From contig NZ_OEQB01000004.1 in the NCBI RefSeq assembly GCF_900240295.1, positions 215,448 to 279,447 on the forward strand: a stretch of DNA of 64,000 bases. Direction: 5' to 3'. Shown in pieces: positions 15,565 to 24,181 of the stretch. Source of the stretch: Megasphaera vaginalis (ex Bordigoni et al. 2020) (lineage in GTDB: Bacteria > Bacillota > Negativicutes > Veillonellales > Megasphaeraceae). How positions within the stretch are numbered: position 1 is the stretch's first letter; every line of letters begins with the position of its first letter. The notes under the pieces were generated by a model that ran no database searches, had not been told where the DNA came from, and was given only the letters and a program-made list of their open reading frames with translations. Position numbers and translations under genes: made by a program.

Positions 15565-16962
15565 ATGGAAGTTATTGGTGTTATTTTAAGTTTAGTTTTA
15601 TTAGTTACGATTGCTTACCGGGGGTTTTCTGTTATTTTATTTGCACCGGTATGTGCTTTAGTAGCGGCGAGTATGTCTGATTTGCAGTTATTACCTGGGT
15701 ATACCGAGTTGTTCATGGGAAAGGCCGTTATCTATATTAAGTCTTTCTTTCCCATATTTCTCTTAGGGGCAGTATTTGGGAAAGTGATGGAAGAAACCGG
15801 GATGGCGGCAAGCATTGCAAAAGAAGTTATCCATGTTATTGGAAAAGAGAAAGCAATTGCAGCTGTGGCAATTGCCTGTATGATTCTTACCTACGGTGGG
15901 GTCAGTATGTTTGTTTGTGTTTTTGCCATATACCCGTTTGCCTCTGCTTTATTTAAGGAAGCCGATATTCCTAAGCGATTGATTCCCGCTGTGCTGGTTA
16001 TGGGGGTTTTTACCCTGACAATGGATTGTGCTCCAGGGGCTCCACAAATTCAAAATATTATTCCCACTGTGTATTTAGGAACAACTACGTATGCAGCTCC
16101 TAAATTGGGGTTGATTTGTGGCATTATTTTGGTTGTTTTGAGTTATCTGTATTTAGAATGGAAACGGAAATTGGCTGTCAGGTGTGGGGAGGGTTATGGA
16201 AATCATGTGTTAAATGAATCGATAGCTGATGAAAATAGGAAATTACCTCCATGGTATATCTCCATTATTCCGCTTGTGACTGTATTAGGAATCAATTTTT
16301 TCTTTTCAGTAACATATCAGTGGAGTCCTGACTTAGTTAAACCCTTTCAACAGATGAACTTGCCTCTAGTAGCTAAGTCTGTACAAAGTGTAATTTCTCT
16401 CTGGTCGTTAATTTTAGGATTGTTAGCATCTATCATTTTAGCCGCTGCTTTTGGATATAAGTTTATTGCTCCGAGTAGCAGCTTGAAAATAGCGCTTAAT
16501 GCGGGAGCCTTAGGATCCTTGCTGGCAATTATGAATACGGCATCAGAAGTTGGTTATGGTAATGTGATTGCCATATTACCCGGATTTACGGAGATTGCTA
16601 ATGTCTTGTTAAATGTTGGTGCTGGGTATCCTTTATTTAATGCGGCGTTGATGGTAAATGTGCTAGCCGGTATTACGGGATCAGCTTCGGGTGGCATGAG
16701 TATCGCTTTGGAAATTTTTGGGCAGCATTGGTTGGCAGAAACGGCTGCAGCCGGTATTCCGGCGGAAGTTCTTCATCGTGTGGTGGCAATGGCTTCAGGG
16801 GGACTGGACAGTTTGCCGCATAATGGCGGCGTTATTACGATCCTGGCAGTTTGTGGATTAACACATAAAGAATCATACAAAGATATATTTGCGATTACTG
16901 TATTTAAAATTGTTGTTGCCTTTTTTGCGGTGTTTTTATATGCCATAACGGGTATTGTTTAA
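15565..16962 (+). CDS. GntP-family permease (hydroxy acid transporter)
   Basis: 465 residues, about 12 hydrophobic segments. The TYGGVSMFVCVFAIYPFA region and the C-terminal GGLDSLPHNGGVITIL motif are hallmarks of the GntP/3-hydroxybutyrate permease group, which carries gluconate-type and 3-hydroxy acids with protons. First gene of an AT-rich four-gene operon (permease, CoA-transferase, acyl-CoA dehydrogenase, MaoC hydratase), so a short hydroxy acid is the probable cargo. AAGGAAG lies 7 bases before the ATG. No strong promoter was recognised in the 110 bases between the terminator and the start. Confidence 0.8.
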   Translation: MEVIGVILSLVLLVTIAYRGFSVILFAPVCALVAASMSDLQLLPGYTELFMGKAVIYIKSFFPIFLLGAVFGKVMEETGMAASIAKEVIHVIGKEKAIAAVAIACMILTYGGVSMFVCVFAIYPFASALFKEADIPKRLIPAVLVMGVFTLTMDCAPGAPQIQNIIPTVYLGTTTYAAPKLGLICGIILVVLSYLYLEWKRKLAVRCGEGYGNHVLNESIADENRKLPPWYISIIPLVTVLGINFFFSVTYQWSPDLVKPFQQMNLPLVAKSVQSVISLWSLILGLLASIILAAAFGYKFIAPSSSLKIALNAGALGSLLAIMNTASEVGYGNVIAILPGFTEIANVLLNVGAGYPLFNAALMVNVLAGITGSASGGMSIALEIFGQHWLAETAAAGIPAEVLHRVVAMASGGLDSLPHNGGVITILAVCGLTHKESYKDIFAITVFKIVVAFFAVFLYAITGIV

Positions 16963-16988
16963 AAACATAAGGGAGGTATAATTTTATT

Positions 16989-18545
16989 ATGAAAAAAATA
17001 ATTTCTGCTAAAGAAGCGACTGAGTTGGTACCGGATTCAGCAACAATATGTATTTGCGGATTTGTTGGCAGCAATATTCCGGAAGAACTGCTGGAATCAG
17101 TAGAAAAACGGTATTTGAGTGAAGGTCACCCTAACAATCTAACTATTATTCATAGCGCAGCCATCGGGGACGGGGATTATCGAGGTGTGAATCGCTTAGC
17201 TCATGAAGGTCTGGTTAAACGCATTGTCGGCGGACATTTCAATTTGGCTCCTAAGATGGGACGGATGATTGCAGATAATAAGGTGGAAGCTTATAATTGG
17301 CCGCAAGGAACGCTTACTCAATGGATACGAGATATATCGGCCCGCAAGCCTGGGATTATTACTCGCGTAGGGTTGAATACGTTTGTGGATCCCAGAGTGG
17401 AAGGCGGCAAACTAAATGATGTTACAACGGATGAGTTAATTGAAGTTGTTCATATGAACGGTGAAGAATTTTTGTGGTATAAACCGTTTCCCGTTAATGT
17501 TACCTTTTTGCGGGGAACAACTGCGGATATGAACGGTAATATTTCGACAGAGCATGAAGCTGTAAAATTGGAATTGGTATCGGCGGCCTTAGCAGCAAAG
17601 GCTTCCGGCGGTATCGTTGTCGTCCAAGTGGAGCGTTTGGCCGAATCCGGAACGATTTCTCCTAAAGACGTTGTTGTACCGGGAATTGACGTAGATTATG
17701 TTGTCGTTGCATCGGCTCCCGAATATTCGGAACAATCGTATGGAACGGCATATAATCCTTCCTATGCAGGTGAAACGCGGATTCCTTTGTCACAGATTCC
17801 GCCGATGCCGATGAGCGCAAGAAAGATTATTGCCCGCAGAGCTGCTATGGAATTAGTTCCCCATGCTGTGGTCAACTTAGGTATCGGTATCCCCGAAGGG
17901 GTGTCGTCCGTAGCCAATGAAGAACAGGTGGGAGATCAATTGATCTTGACTGTCGAAGCGGGACCGATTGGCGGTGTACCGGCCGGCGGCGGAGAATTTG
18001 GCGCTTCGGCTAATGCGGAAGCTATCATGGAGCATCCGTATCAGTTTGATTTTTATGATGGCGGCGGTTTGGATATCGCCTATCTGGGTTTAGCAGAGAC
18101 GAACAGCAATGGTGATTTAAATGTCAGCAAATTTAAAGGGAGAATTGCCGGTTGCGGTGGGTTTATCAACATTACGCAAAACACTCCTAAAGTTGTTTTT
18201 TGTGGTACCTTTACGGCTAAAGGCCTGCAGGAAGAAGTACAGGATGGTAAACTTATTATCAACCAGGAAGGCGCGGTGCATAAGTTTTTAAAGAATATTG
18301 ATCAGATTACTTTCAGTGGTACGTTTGCCAGAGAACATCAGCAAACGGTACTTTACATTACGGAACGATGTGTATTTCAGTTAGGTGATGAAGGATTGGT
18401 TTTAACCGAGATTGCACCTGGAATTGACTTACAAAAAGATGTGTTGGCTCAAATGGATTTCGAACCGATTGTTTCGCCGGATCTAAAGATGATGGACACA
18501 AGAATTTTTAAAGATGAATGCATGGGAATGCAGCTTTCTGACTAA
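16989..18545 (+). CDS. Acetate/propionate-type CoA-transferase (family I)
   Basis: 518 residues, a fused alpha-beta family I CoA-transferase of the Pct/YdiF type. The oxyanion-loop motif GIGIPEGV and the catalytic glutamate in TVEAGPIGGVPAGG (Glu323) are present. It moves CoA between short acyl-CoAs and free acids. In this operon it could activate an imported hydroxy acid with CoA from the product acyl-CoA, saving ATP. Short-chain acids such as acetate, propionate, butyrate and lactate are known substrates of the family; the exact pair here is unknown. GGGAGG lies 12 bases upstream of the ATG, rather far. Confidence 0.88.
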   Translation: MKKIISAKEATELVPDSATICICGFVGSNIPEELLESVEKRYLSEGHPNNLTIIHSAAIGDGDYRGVNRLAHEGLVKRIVGGHFNLAPKMGRMIADNKVEAYNWPQGTLTQWIRDISARKPGIITRVGLNTFVDPRVEGGKLNDVTTDELIEVVHMNGEEFLWYKPFPVNVTFLRGTTADMNGNISTEHEAVKLELVSAALAAKASGGIVVVQVERLAESGTISPKDVVVPGIDVDYVVVASAPEYSEQSYGTAYNPSYAGETRIPLSQIPPMPMSARKIIARRAAMELVPHAVVNLGIGIPEGVSSVANEEQVGDQLILTVEAGPIGGVPAGGGEFGASANAEAIMEHPYQFDFYDGGGLDIAYLGLAETNSNGDLNVSKFKGRIAGCGGFINITQNTPKVVFCGTFTAKGLQEEVQDGKLIINQEGAVHKFLKNIDQITFSGTFAREHQQTVLYITERCVFQLGDEGLVLTEIAPGIDLQKDVLAQMDFEPIVSPDLKMMDTRIFKDECMGMQLSD

Positions 18546-18568
18546 GACAGCAATGAGGAGGAAAAATT

Positions 18569-19702
18569 ATGATTTTAACATCGGAACAGCAGGATATTCG
18601 TCATATTGCAGCAGAAATTTCTGAAAAGATACTTGCCCCGCAGGCAGCTTATTATGATGAAACAGAAGAATTCCCTTGGGAAAATATCCGCCAATTAAGT
18701 CAAGCCGGCTTTATGGGCATGCTTGTACCAGAGATTTATGGCGGTTCCGAACTTAACACGGTAGCCAGTATGGTCGCTTTAGAAGAAATTTCTAAGGCGT
18801 GTGCGGCAACTGGGGCGATTGTAGCTGTACATAATGCTGCAGGTATTCTGCCTATTCTAAATTTTGGAACGGACGAACAAAGAAAGAAATATTTGCCAAA
18901 GTTGGCAAGGGGTGAAATGATAGGGGCTTTTGCCTTGACCGAACCGGGAGCCGGCTCTGATGCGGCTAAGGTCATGACTACGGCAACAAACGATGGAGAT
19001 GAATATATTTTAAACGGAAATAAATGCTTTATCAGCAATGGTGGTGTGGCTGGGACATTTGTCATTTTTGCCTCTAAGGATAAATCCAAAGGAGTTAAGG
19101 GATTGTCCGCATTTATTGTAGAAAAAGGGACTCCTGGATTTAGTATTGGTAAGCATGAAAAGAAAATGGGTATCAGAGCTTCATCTACAGTTGAATTAGT
19201 TTTTGATAATTGTCGGATTCCAAAAGGCAACCAATTAGGGAAAGACGGAGAAGGGTTTAAAATTGCTATGGCTACTTTAGATACTGCTCGCATTGGTATT
19301 GCAGCGCAGGCAGTCGGTATTGCGGAAGCTGCTTATGAAATGGCGAAGGACTATTCGAAAGTGCGCGAACAGTTTGGAAAACCCATATGTGCCAATCAAG
19401 TAATTGCATTTACCTTAGCAGATATGGCTATTCAGATTGAAGCGGCCAGACAATTGACCTACCATGCGGCAGCACTAAAAGACAGCGGTCAATCCTATGG
19501 AAAAGAAGCGGCCATGGCTAAAACGTTTGCATCAGATAGGGCTGTACAAATTGCTTTAGATGCTATTCAAATTATGGGAGGATACGGGTATTCCAGAGAA
19601 TATTCGGCTGAACGACTCCTGCGTGATGCTAAAATTACGCAGATTTATGAAGGAACGAACCAAATCCAACGGTTAGTTATCAGCAGACAAATATTGAAAT
19701 AA
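18569..19702 (+). CDS. Short-chain acyl-CoA dehydrogenase
   Basis: 377 residues with the full acyl-CoA dehydrogenase plan: FAD/substrate motif LTEPGAGSDAAK, FISNGG, IMGGYGYSREY and the catalytic base in IYEGTNQIQ (Glu361, the position used by short-chain/butyryl-CoA dehydrogenases). It oxidises acyl-CoA to enoyl-CoA or, in anaerobes with suitable electron carriers, reduces enoyl-CoA. No etfAB genes lie beside it, so electrons must come through an ETF encoded elsewhere. GAGGAGG sits 7 bases before the start; the gene follows the CoA-transferase by 23 bases. Confidence 0.88.
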   Translation: MILTSEQQDIRHIAAEISEKILAPQAAYYDETEEFPWENIRQLSQAGFMGMLVPEIYGGSELNTVASMVALEEISKACAATGAIVAVHNAAGILPILNFGTDEQRKKYLPKLARGEMIGAFALTEPGAGSDAAKVMTTATNDGDEYILNGNKCFISNGGVAGTFVIFASKDKSKGVKGLSAFIVEKGTPGFSIGKHEKKMGIRASSTVELVFDNCRIPKGNQLGKDGEGFKIAMATLDTARIGIAAQAVGIAEAAYEMAKDYSKVREQFGKPICANQVIAFTLADMAIQIEAARQLTYHAAALKDSGQSYGKEAAMAKTFASDRAVQIALDAIQIMGGYGYSREYSAERLLRDAKITQIYEGTNQIQRLVISRQILK

Positions 19703-19714
19703 GGTGGGATAATG

Positions 19715-20602
19715 ATGAGTAAGGTTAATCTGGGAGAAATATTAATTGGAAAAAAAATGGAACCGAGATATTTGGAATACAATTGGCGTGATATTGTGTT
19801 ATATGCGTTGGCAGTCGGAGCAAAACGGGAAGATCTGTCATATACGTATGAAAAAAATTTGAAAGCCTTGCCGACATACGGAACGATACCGTATTGGGGG
19901 ACGGTCAATGTTCGGCCGTATCAGTGGATGCCGCTGCCGGGATCGATGATTGCCAATGATATTATCAAACCGACTATTTCCTTTTTAAATATGGATCACG
20001 AAATTATTATGCATCGTCCTATTGATGCGATTAAAGGAACTTTTCAATGGCAAGATGAAATTACCGATGTTTATGATCGTGGAGAAGGAAAAGGTGCTGT
20101 CGTTAAGACCAAAGTGGTTGTACGAGATGAAGCTGGTAACGATGTGTGCACAAATTATTCGACCACATTTTTCCATGAGGCCGGCGGGTTTGGCGGCAAG
20201 CCAATGCCGAAGAGCGCTGTTGTTATTCCTGATAGAGAACCGGATATTGAAGTTGATGATTATATCAGCCCTGTGCAGAATTTACTCTATCGGTTAACCG
20301 GAGACACGAATTTGGTCCATGTTGATCCTGACTATGCGCAGAAGATGGGGTTTGAAACTTCGTTCATGCAGGGGCTTTGTTCGTTTGGTTTTTCTTGTCG
20401 CAATTTGATAGCACAACTTATCCCGGGGCAGCCGGAAAGGATGAGTCGTATGGCAGCGCAAATGACAAGTGTCCTTTTTCCTGACACTCCGGTAGCTGTC
20501 CGTATTTGGCGAATAGAAGAAGGGAAAGTGTATTTTCGATTTATCAACAAGATGACAGGAAGAGCTGTTTTAGATCGTGGCGTTTTTGAATATACGGAAT
20601 AA
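19715..20602 (+). CDS. MaoC-type (R)-specific enoyl-CoA hydratase (hydratase 2)
   Basis: 295 residues, two hot-dog repeats as in the hydratase 2 domain of peroxisomal MFE-2. The C-terminal half has the catalytic motif GDTNLVHVDPDYA (Asp197, His202) followed by FMQGLCSFG. It interconverts (R)-3-hydroxyacyl-CoA and trans-2-enoyl-CoA. With the acyl-CoA dehydrogenase and CoA-transferase it forms a short path between a 3-hydroxy acid and the saturated acid. Two ATGs are adjacent; the second (19715) is better spaced from AAGGTGGG. Last gene of the operon, followed by a terminator. Confidence 0.85.
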   Translation: MSKVNLGEILIGKKMEPRYLEYNWRDIVLYALAVGAKREDLSYTYEKNLKALPTYGTIPYWGTVNVRPYQWMPLPGSMIANDIIKPTISFLNMDHEIIMHRPIDAIKGTFQWQDEITDVYDRGEGKGAVVKTKVVVRDEAGNDVCTNYSTTFFHEAGGFGGKPMPKSAVVIPDREPDIEVDDYISPVQNLLYRLTGDTNLVHVDPDYAQKMGFETSFMQGLCSFGFSCRNLIAQLIPGQPERMSRMAAQMTSVLFPDTPVAVRIWRIEEGKVYFRFINKMTGRAVLDRGVFEYTE

Positions 20603-20624
20603 ATATATTTACAAATTGTCGGTT

Positions 20625-20681
20625 AAACAATAATAAGTACAGGGAGAGGTATCTTGCTGCTTCCTGTACTTATTATTGTTT
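20625..20681 (+). terminator. Hairpin terminator after the CoA-transferase operon
   Basis: 19-base perfect stem (20625-20643 / 20663-20681) with a 19-base loop. The trailing T-run is short (TTGTTTGG), so efficiency is uncertain. Confidence 0.65.
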
Positions 20682-20717
20682 GGATTTCAGCGATAAATTT
20701 GAATCGTGTACGTGTAA

Positions 20718-20745
20718 TTGAACAATGATATAATTGTACTATAAA
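20718..20745 (+). promoter_or_regulatory. Candidate sigma-70 promoter of the 490-residue HTH protein
   Basis: TTGAAC (20718-20723), 16 bases, TATAAA (20740-20745), 23 bases before the ATG at 20769. An overlapping TATAAT (20729-20734) is also available. Confidence 0.55.
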
Positions 20746-20768
20746 CATGAAGAGGGGAGCATTGTTGT

Positions 20769-22241
20769 ATGAACGATACTGTCTATGCGAAAACCTTAAA
20801 AAGAATTGTTCTTTTTGCACAAATCAAATATGGACTATTGGCAGAAACCATTGGCTATGATGTTTCTTATATAAGTAAGTGGATTACGGGTGCTCGTCTG
20901 CCTGCAGCAAAAAATATGGATGTAATACACCAGGATATAGGGAAATTTTTGGCGGAAATCTTTATTAAGGAACACAGAGAAAAAGAGTTTTGCCATACAT
21001 TTGGCCTTCCGGAAATTTCTTTTTCTGAAGAACTATCTTTTCAAATTGCGCAGATACTGTGCCGGGCATATAGAGTATCCGTGCGCGTTAAACAACCATT
21101 GGGAAATAATGCTGCAGCTATTTCTGAATTTATTTTTGGAAAATCAGATTGCCAGAAAGTGTTGCATAATTTATTAGTCTCCCTAGAAGATAATCTTGCT
21201 CCCTTGTCAATGGTAATTACTGGGGAGCTTTGCAATTTGGGAAAAAATCATTTTTGGCAACAGATCCGTAATCTGAATATAAAAAAGCAGCGTTGCACTA
21301 TTCATGTGGGTTTGGATTTGCAATTGTTGGAACAGAGGACAGCAACGCAGGTAGAAGTCCTGTATACATGCTTAGATAGTTTATTAAACTGCAATTTTTA
21401 TATTCATGAAGGCACCTTTAAAGCGTATCAAAATATTATTGTCGTAGAAGATAGATTTGCTTTGGCATATTGGCTTGATGGCGATGGTTATATAGACGTC
21501 TGTATGGAGATTACCGATGCCGTACAAGTGCGTGCCTTTTATAATAAATGTAAGGCATATTTAATGACTTGTCCTGTTCTTATCCTGCCAAAAGATACCT
21601 TGGGTATGGAACGGTTTGGGTATAGAGATACGTTTTTTACATCACAGCGGTTTTTCTATTTTTTGACAAACGGATTCGAATTTCTTTTACCGGATGAGGT
21701 TTTTATATCTCTATCTGAAAAAGTGAGAAGCGGAGAAGTGCCTGCGGTAACGGAAGAGTGGGTACGGCGTATTTTTATTACATGGAAGAAGCTAATGGAT
21801 AAAGCGGAGTTAAAGTTTATACTACCGACTAATACTATTATCAGATATTTAGAAACAGGATATATTCATCTTACCGATTTGTCATATAAGCTGTCAAAAG
21901 AGGAACGGCGTCTTCATTTAGAACAGATACTTAAAGTGATGCAGGAGAATCCGAAAATCTCTCTTGGTTTTATTGTTCCGACAAGTGGTCTCAGTTATAC
22001 GGAGAATATATGCAACCTTTCTTTTTATTCAAACTATTCAACCGCTTTTTTTAAGAAAAATCTTCAAGCTATTGTAAGTGGCGTTGCGCCGATTTATTTA
22101 ATAGAAAATCCGATCTTGATTCAATGTTTTCATAAATTTTTTGAAGGATTGAAACAACTTCCCTGTTACAAAGAATATTCAGCAGAAGAACTTCAACGAT
22201 TATATGACAGATATCAATATTTATTAGATTTTTTAAACTGA
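20769..22241 (+). CDS. Large protein with N-terminal helix-turn-helix, function unknown
   Basis: 490 residues. Residues about 5-45 (KRIVLFAQIKYGLLAETIGY, then DVSYISKWITGARLPA) form an XRE-like HTH. The rest, about 440 residues, matches no family I can name; it is AT-rich, mixed alpha/beta, has no membrane helix, and contains a predicted acidic turn WLDGDGYIDVCM near residue 237. GAGGGGAG lies 9 bases before the ATG and a promoter precedes it. It directly follows, on the same strand, the CoA-transferase operon in the same AT-rich island, so it may regulate that operon, with the C-terminal part sensing a metabolite. It has no metabolic motif of its own. Confidence 0.55.
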   Translation: MNDTVYAKTLKRIVLFAQIKYGLLAETIGYDVSYISKWITGARLPAAKNMDVIHQDIGKFLAEIFIKEHREKEFCHTFGLPEISFSEELSFQIAQILCRAYRVSVRVKQPLGNNAAAISEFIFGKSDCQKVLHNLLVSLEDNLAPLSMVITGELCNLGKNHFWQQIRNLNIKKQRCTIHVGLDLQLLEQRTATQVEVLYTCLDSLLNCNFYIHEGTFKAYQNIIVVEDRFALAYWLDGDGYIDVCMEITDAVQVRAFYNKCKAYLMTCPVLILPKDTLGMERFGYRDTFFTSQRFFYFLTNGFEFLLPDEVFISLSEKVRSGEVPAVTEEWVRRIFITWKKLMDKAELKFILPTNTIIRYLETGYIHLTDLSYKLSKEERRLHLEQILKVMQENPKISLGFIVPTSGLSYTENICNLSFYSNYSTAFFKKNLQAIVSGVAPIYLIENPILIQCFHKFFEGLKQLPCYKEYSAEELQRLYDRYQYLLDFLN

Positions 22242-22514
22242 AATCGTATGCAACTATATTACTGACAATATAAACAGCGTCCGTGCCGTTGCTCTTGACT
22301 CAAGGATATAGCGATAAAACTTTAACTGCACCCAAATCGCCGGATAACCTTTAGGTTCAAACGATAATAGACAAATCTACCTGAGAAAAGACAGATATAA
22401 ACAAGAAAAATTATGATCGACCGTGTTCAATGGAGCAAGAGGAAATAATCTTGCTGTTAAACGCAAACTACACAGCAATTAAAACTCATTAAAATAATTT
22501 GGCAGGGAGAATGA
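22242..22514. other. AT-rich intergenic stretch, no gene seen
   Basis: About 270 AT-rich bases after the HTH protein. No credible ORF, RNA or repeat was found on either strand. Composition switches to GC-rich at about 22500, which looks like the right edge of the island. Confidence 0.5.
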
Positions 22515-22592
22515 TCGGATCCGCAGATCACGGAACGGATCATCGCCTTCTTGCAGAAGCATCTGGGCAGTTTTGCTCTTCGCGGTCAATGA
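22515..22592 (+). pseudogene. Orphan 3' end of a lost GC-rich gene
   Basis: 25 codons ending in TGA (S-DPQITERIIAFLQKHLG-SFALRGQ) form a plausible protein C-terminus with GC-rich codon use, preceded in frame by TGA and AT-rich sequence. The pattern D-x-x-x-x-E-x-I-x-x-F-L resembles the last helix of alpha/beta hydrolases, but 25 residues cannot prove this. It may be the remains of a gene cut when the neighbouring AT-rich island arrived. Confidence 0.3.
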
Positions 22593-22599
22593 GCACGCA

Positions 22600-22608
22600 T
22601 GGTATAAT
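22600..22608 (+). promoter_or_regulatory. Extended -10 promoter of the CXXC/4Fe-4S/TlpA/MATE genes
   Basis: TGGTATAAT (TATAAT at 22603-22608) with the TGn extension and no clear -35. It lies 34 bases before the first start codon at 22642. Confidence 0.5.
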
Positions 22609-22641
22609 GATGGAAAAACGACGGAGAGGAAACGAGTCGGT

Positions 22642-22773
22642 ATGAAGGGAATACGGATTGGGCTGTTCATGGCGGCGCTGGCGTGTCTTGCCGCCGGTAT
22701 CGGCCGCGGCGAGATGACGGCGGTATGGCAGAAGGCCGCCACTGTCTGTCTGGAGTGTATCGGCCTTGGATAA
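22642..22773 (+). CDS. CD1871A-family CXXC-motif mini-protein
   Basis: 43 residues: one membrane helix (GLFMAALACLAAGIG), then a short amphipathic stretch ending in CLECIGLG. This matches the small CD1871A family, a hydrophobic peptide with a C-terminal CxxC that regularly precedes a membrane 4Fe-4S protein and a TlpA-like thioredoxin, as it does here. The family function is unknown; a redox or cluster-carrier role beside its neighbours is plausible. Its stop overlaps the next gene by 8 bases. Confidence 0.75.
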   Translation: MKGIRIGLFMAALACLAAGIGRGEMTAVWQKAATVCLECIGLG

Positions 22774-23629
22774 GCGAACTGCCGTGCAGGGCCTCTGGTC
22801 CGCCGTGACGAACGGAAATTGGGACGGTTTCCTGCAGGGAAGCGTTTATCACGGCTCCTTGAAATCGTTCTGCCTGCCCGGCCTGAATTGCTATTCCTGC
22901 CCCGGTGCTTTGGGCGCCTGTCCTGTCGGCGCCCTGCAAAGCGCTTGCAGCGGCGTGGTCCTGCGTATTCCGTTCTACGTCGTCGGCACGCTGCTTCTCG
23001 CTGCGCTGCTTTGCGGCCGCTTTATCTGCGGCTGGTTTTGCCCGTTCGGGTTTGTGCAGGAGCTTTTGTATCGGTTGCCGGGCAAAAAGCTGCGTAAATC
23101 GCCGCGTCTGCGACGGCTGACGTACGGAAAATACGGAATGGCGGCTTTCGTGGCAGCCGTACCGCTCTTGCTGTTTGGCCTTACCGGCATTGGCGAACCG
23201 GCTTTTTGCAAATATCTTTGCCCGGCCGGGACGCTGGAGGCGGCGGTGCCTCTTTTGGCCGTCAGTGAACGGCTGCGTGCCGCCGCCGGCTGGTTGACGG
23301 CAGGGAAGTTTTTGCTATTGGCGCTGTTATTGTTGGCGGCAGTGCCGGTTTACCGTCCGTTTTGCCGTTTTTTCTGCCCCCTTGGCGCCTTTTACGGCTT
23401 TTTCAACAAGACGGCGTTGTTCGGTATTGCCGTCAAGGAGACGGCATGTACGCACTGCGGCGCTTGTGCGCGCCGTTGTCCGATGGATGTGCGCCGCGCC
23501 GGCGACAGGGAGTGTATTTCCTGCGGCGCCTGCCGCCGCGTTTGTCCGTCCGGAGCGATTGCCTTTAAACGACCCTTTCCATTCTCTCTGAAGGAGGATT
23601 GTTCTCTATGTTCAAAAAAGGATTCTTGA
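22766..23629 (+). CDS. Membrane 4Fe-4S protein (NapH/YccM-like)
   Basis: 287 residues, about 5-6 membrane helices. Three Cys-x3-CP motifs at membrane edges (CGWFCPFG, CKYLCPAG, CRFFCPLG) are typical of the NapH/NosR/CcoG group. A C-terminal ferredoxin domain has two 4Fe-4S motifs (CTHCGACARRCP, CISCGACRRVCP). It probably passes electrons from the cytoplasm across the membrane. Translation starts at TTG (22766), inside the end of the CXXC gene, with GGAG 10 bases upstream; no nearer ATG is available. Its end overlaps the TlpA gene start by 22 bases. Likely electron donor for the extracytoplasmic thioredoxin that follows. Confidence 0.82.
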   Translation: MDKRTAVQGLWSAVTNGNWDGFLQGSVYHGSLKSFCLPGLNCYSCPGALGACPVGALQSACSGVVLRIPFYVVGTLLLAALLCGRFICGWFCPFGFVQELLYRLPGKKLRKSPRLRRLTYGKYGMAAFVAAVPLLLFGLTGIGEPAFCKYLCPAGTLEAAVPLLAVSERLRAAAGWLTAGKFLLLALLLLAAVPVYRPFCRFFCPLGAFYGFFNKTALFGIAVKETACTHCGACARRCPMDVRRAGDRECISCGACRRVCPSGAIAFKRPFPFSLKEDCSLCSKKDS

Positions 23630-24150
23630 TCGGCCTGCTGCTTTGCTGCGCCCTTGTCTTTGCCGGTTGCGGCGGTGCGGAAACGGCGGCGCGGTCTGAC
23701 GGAAACACCGTCGAACAGCAGTTGTCGCTGAAGGCGGGAATGACGGCGCCGGATCTCGCGCTGACGTCTTTCGGCGGACAGGCTGTGCAGCTGGCGACGC
23801 TTTATCAGGATAAGCCTGTGTACCTGAACTTTTGGGCCTCGTGGTGCCCGCCTTGCGTGCGGGAGCTGCCGGATATCGAAAGGGCTTATGAAACATACGG
23901 CAAGGACGTTCATTTTGCCGCCGTTGCCATTGATGCGAAGTCGGACGATGCCGCCGCTTTTCTGGAACGGAAGAATTTTACGATGCCCGCTTATTACGCC
24001 GCCGGAGAACAGTTGAATCGGGACTATCACGTTGACGCCGTTCCCCTGTCCCTTTTGATTGCCAAAGGCGGTCGCATCGTGGCTGTCCGCATTGGCGCCA
24101 TGACGGGCAAGGAACTGGCCGAATTCCTGGCGCCGGCGCTGGACAAGTAA
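23608..24150 (+). CDS. TlpA/ResA-like thiol-disulfide lipoprotein
   Basis: 180 residues. A signal peptide with lipobox LVFAGC (cysteine about residue 19) makes it a membrane-anchored lipoprotein outside the cytoplasmic membrane. The thioredoxin-fold domain has the active site WASWCPPC and a cis-Pro loop VDAVPLSLLI. It should act on disulfides or reduce thiols outside the membrane, supplied by the preceding 4Fe-4S protein. The ATG at 23608 has AGGAGG 10 bases upstream; a TTG three codons earlier is too close to it. Confidence 0.88.
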   Translation: MFKKGFLIGLLLCCALVFAGCGGAETAARSDGNTVEQQLSLKAGMTAPDLALTSFGGQAVQLATLYQDKPVYLNFWASWCPPCVRELPDIERAYETYGKDVHFAAVAIDAKSDDAAAFLERKNFTMPAYYAAGEQLNRDYHVDAVPLSLLIAKGGRIVAVRIGAMTGKELAEFLAPALDK

Positions 24151-24181
24151 AGGCATGCGAAGATGATAGGAGCTGTTTTAT

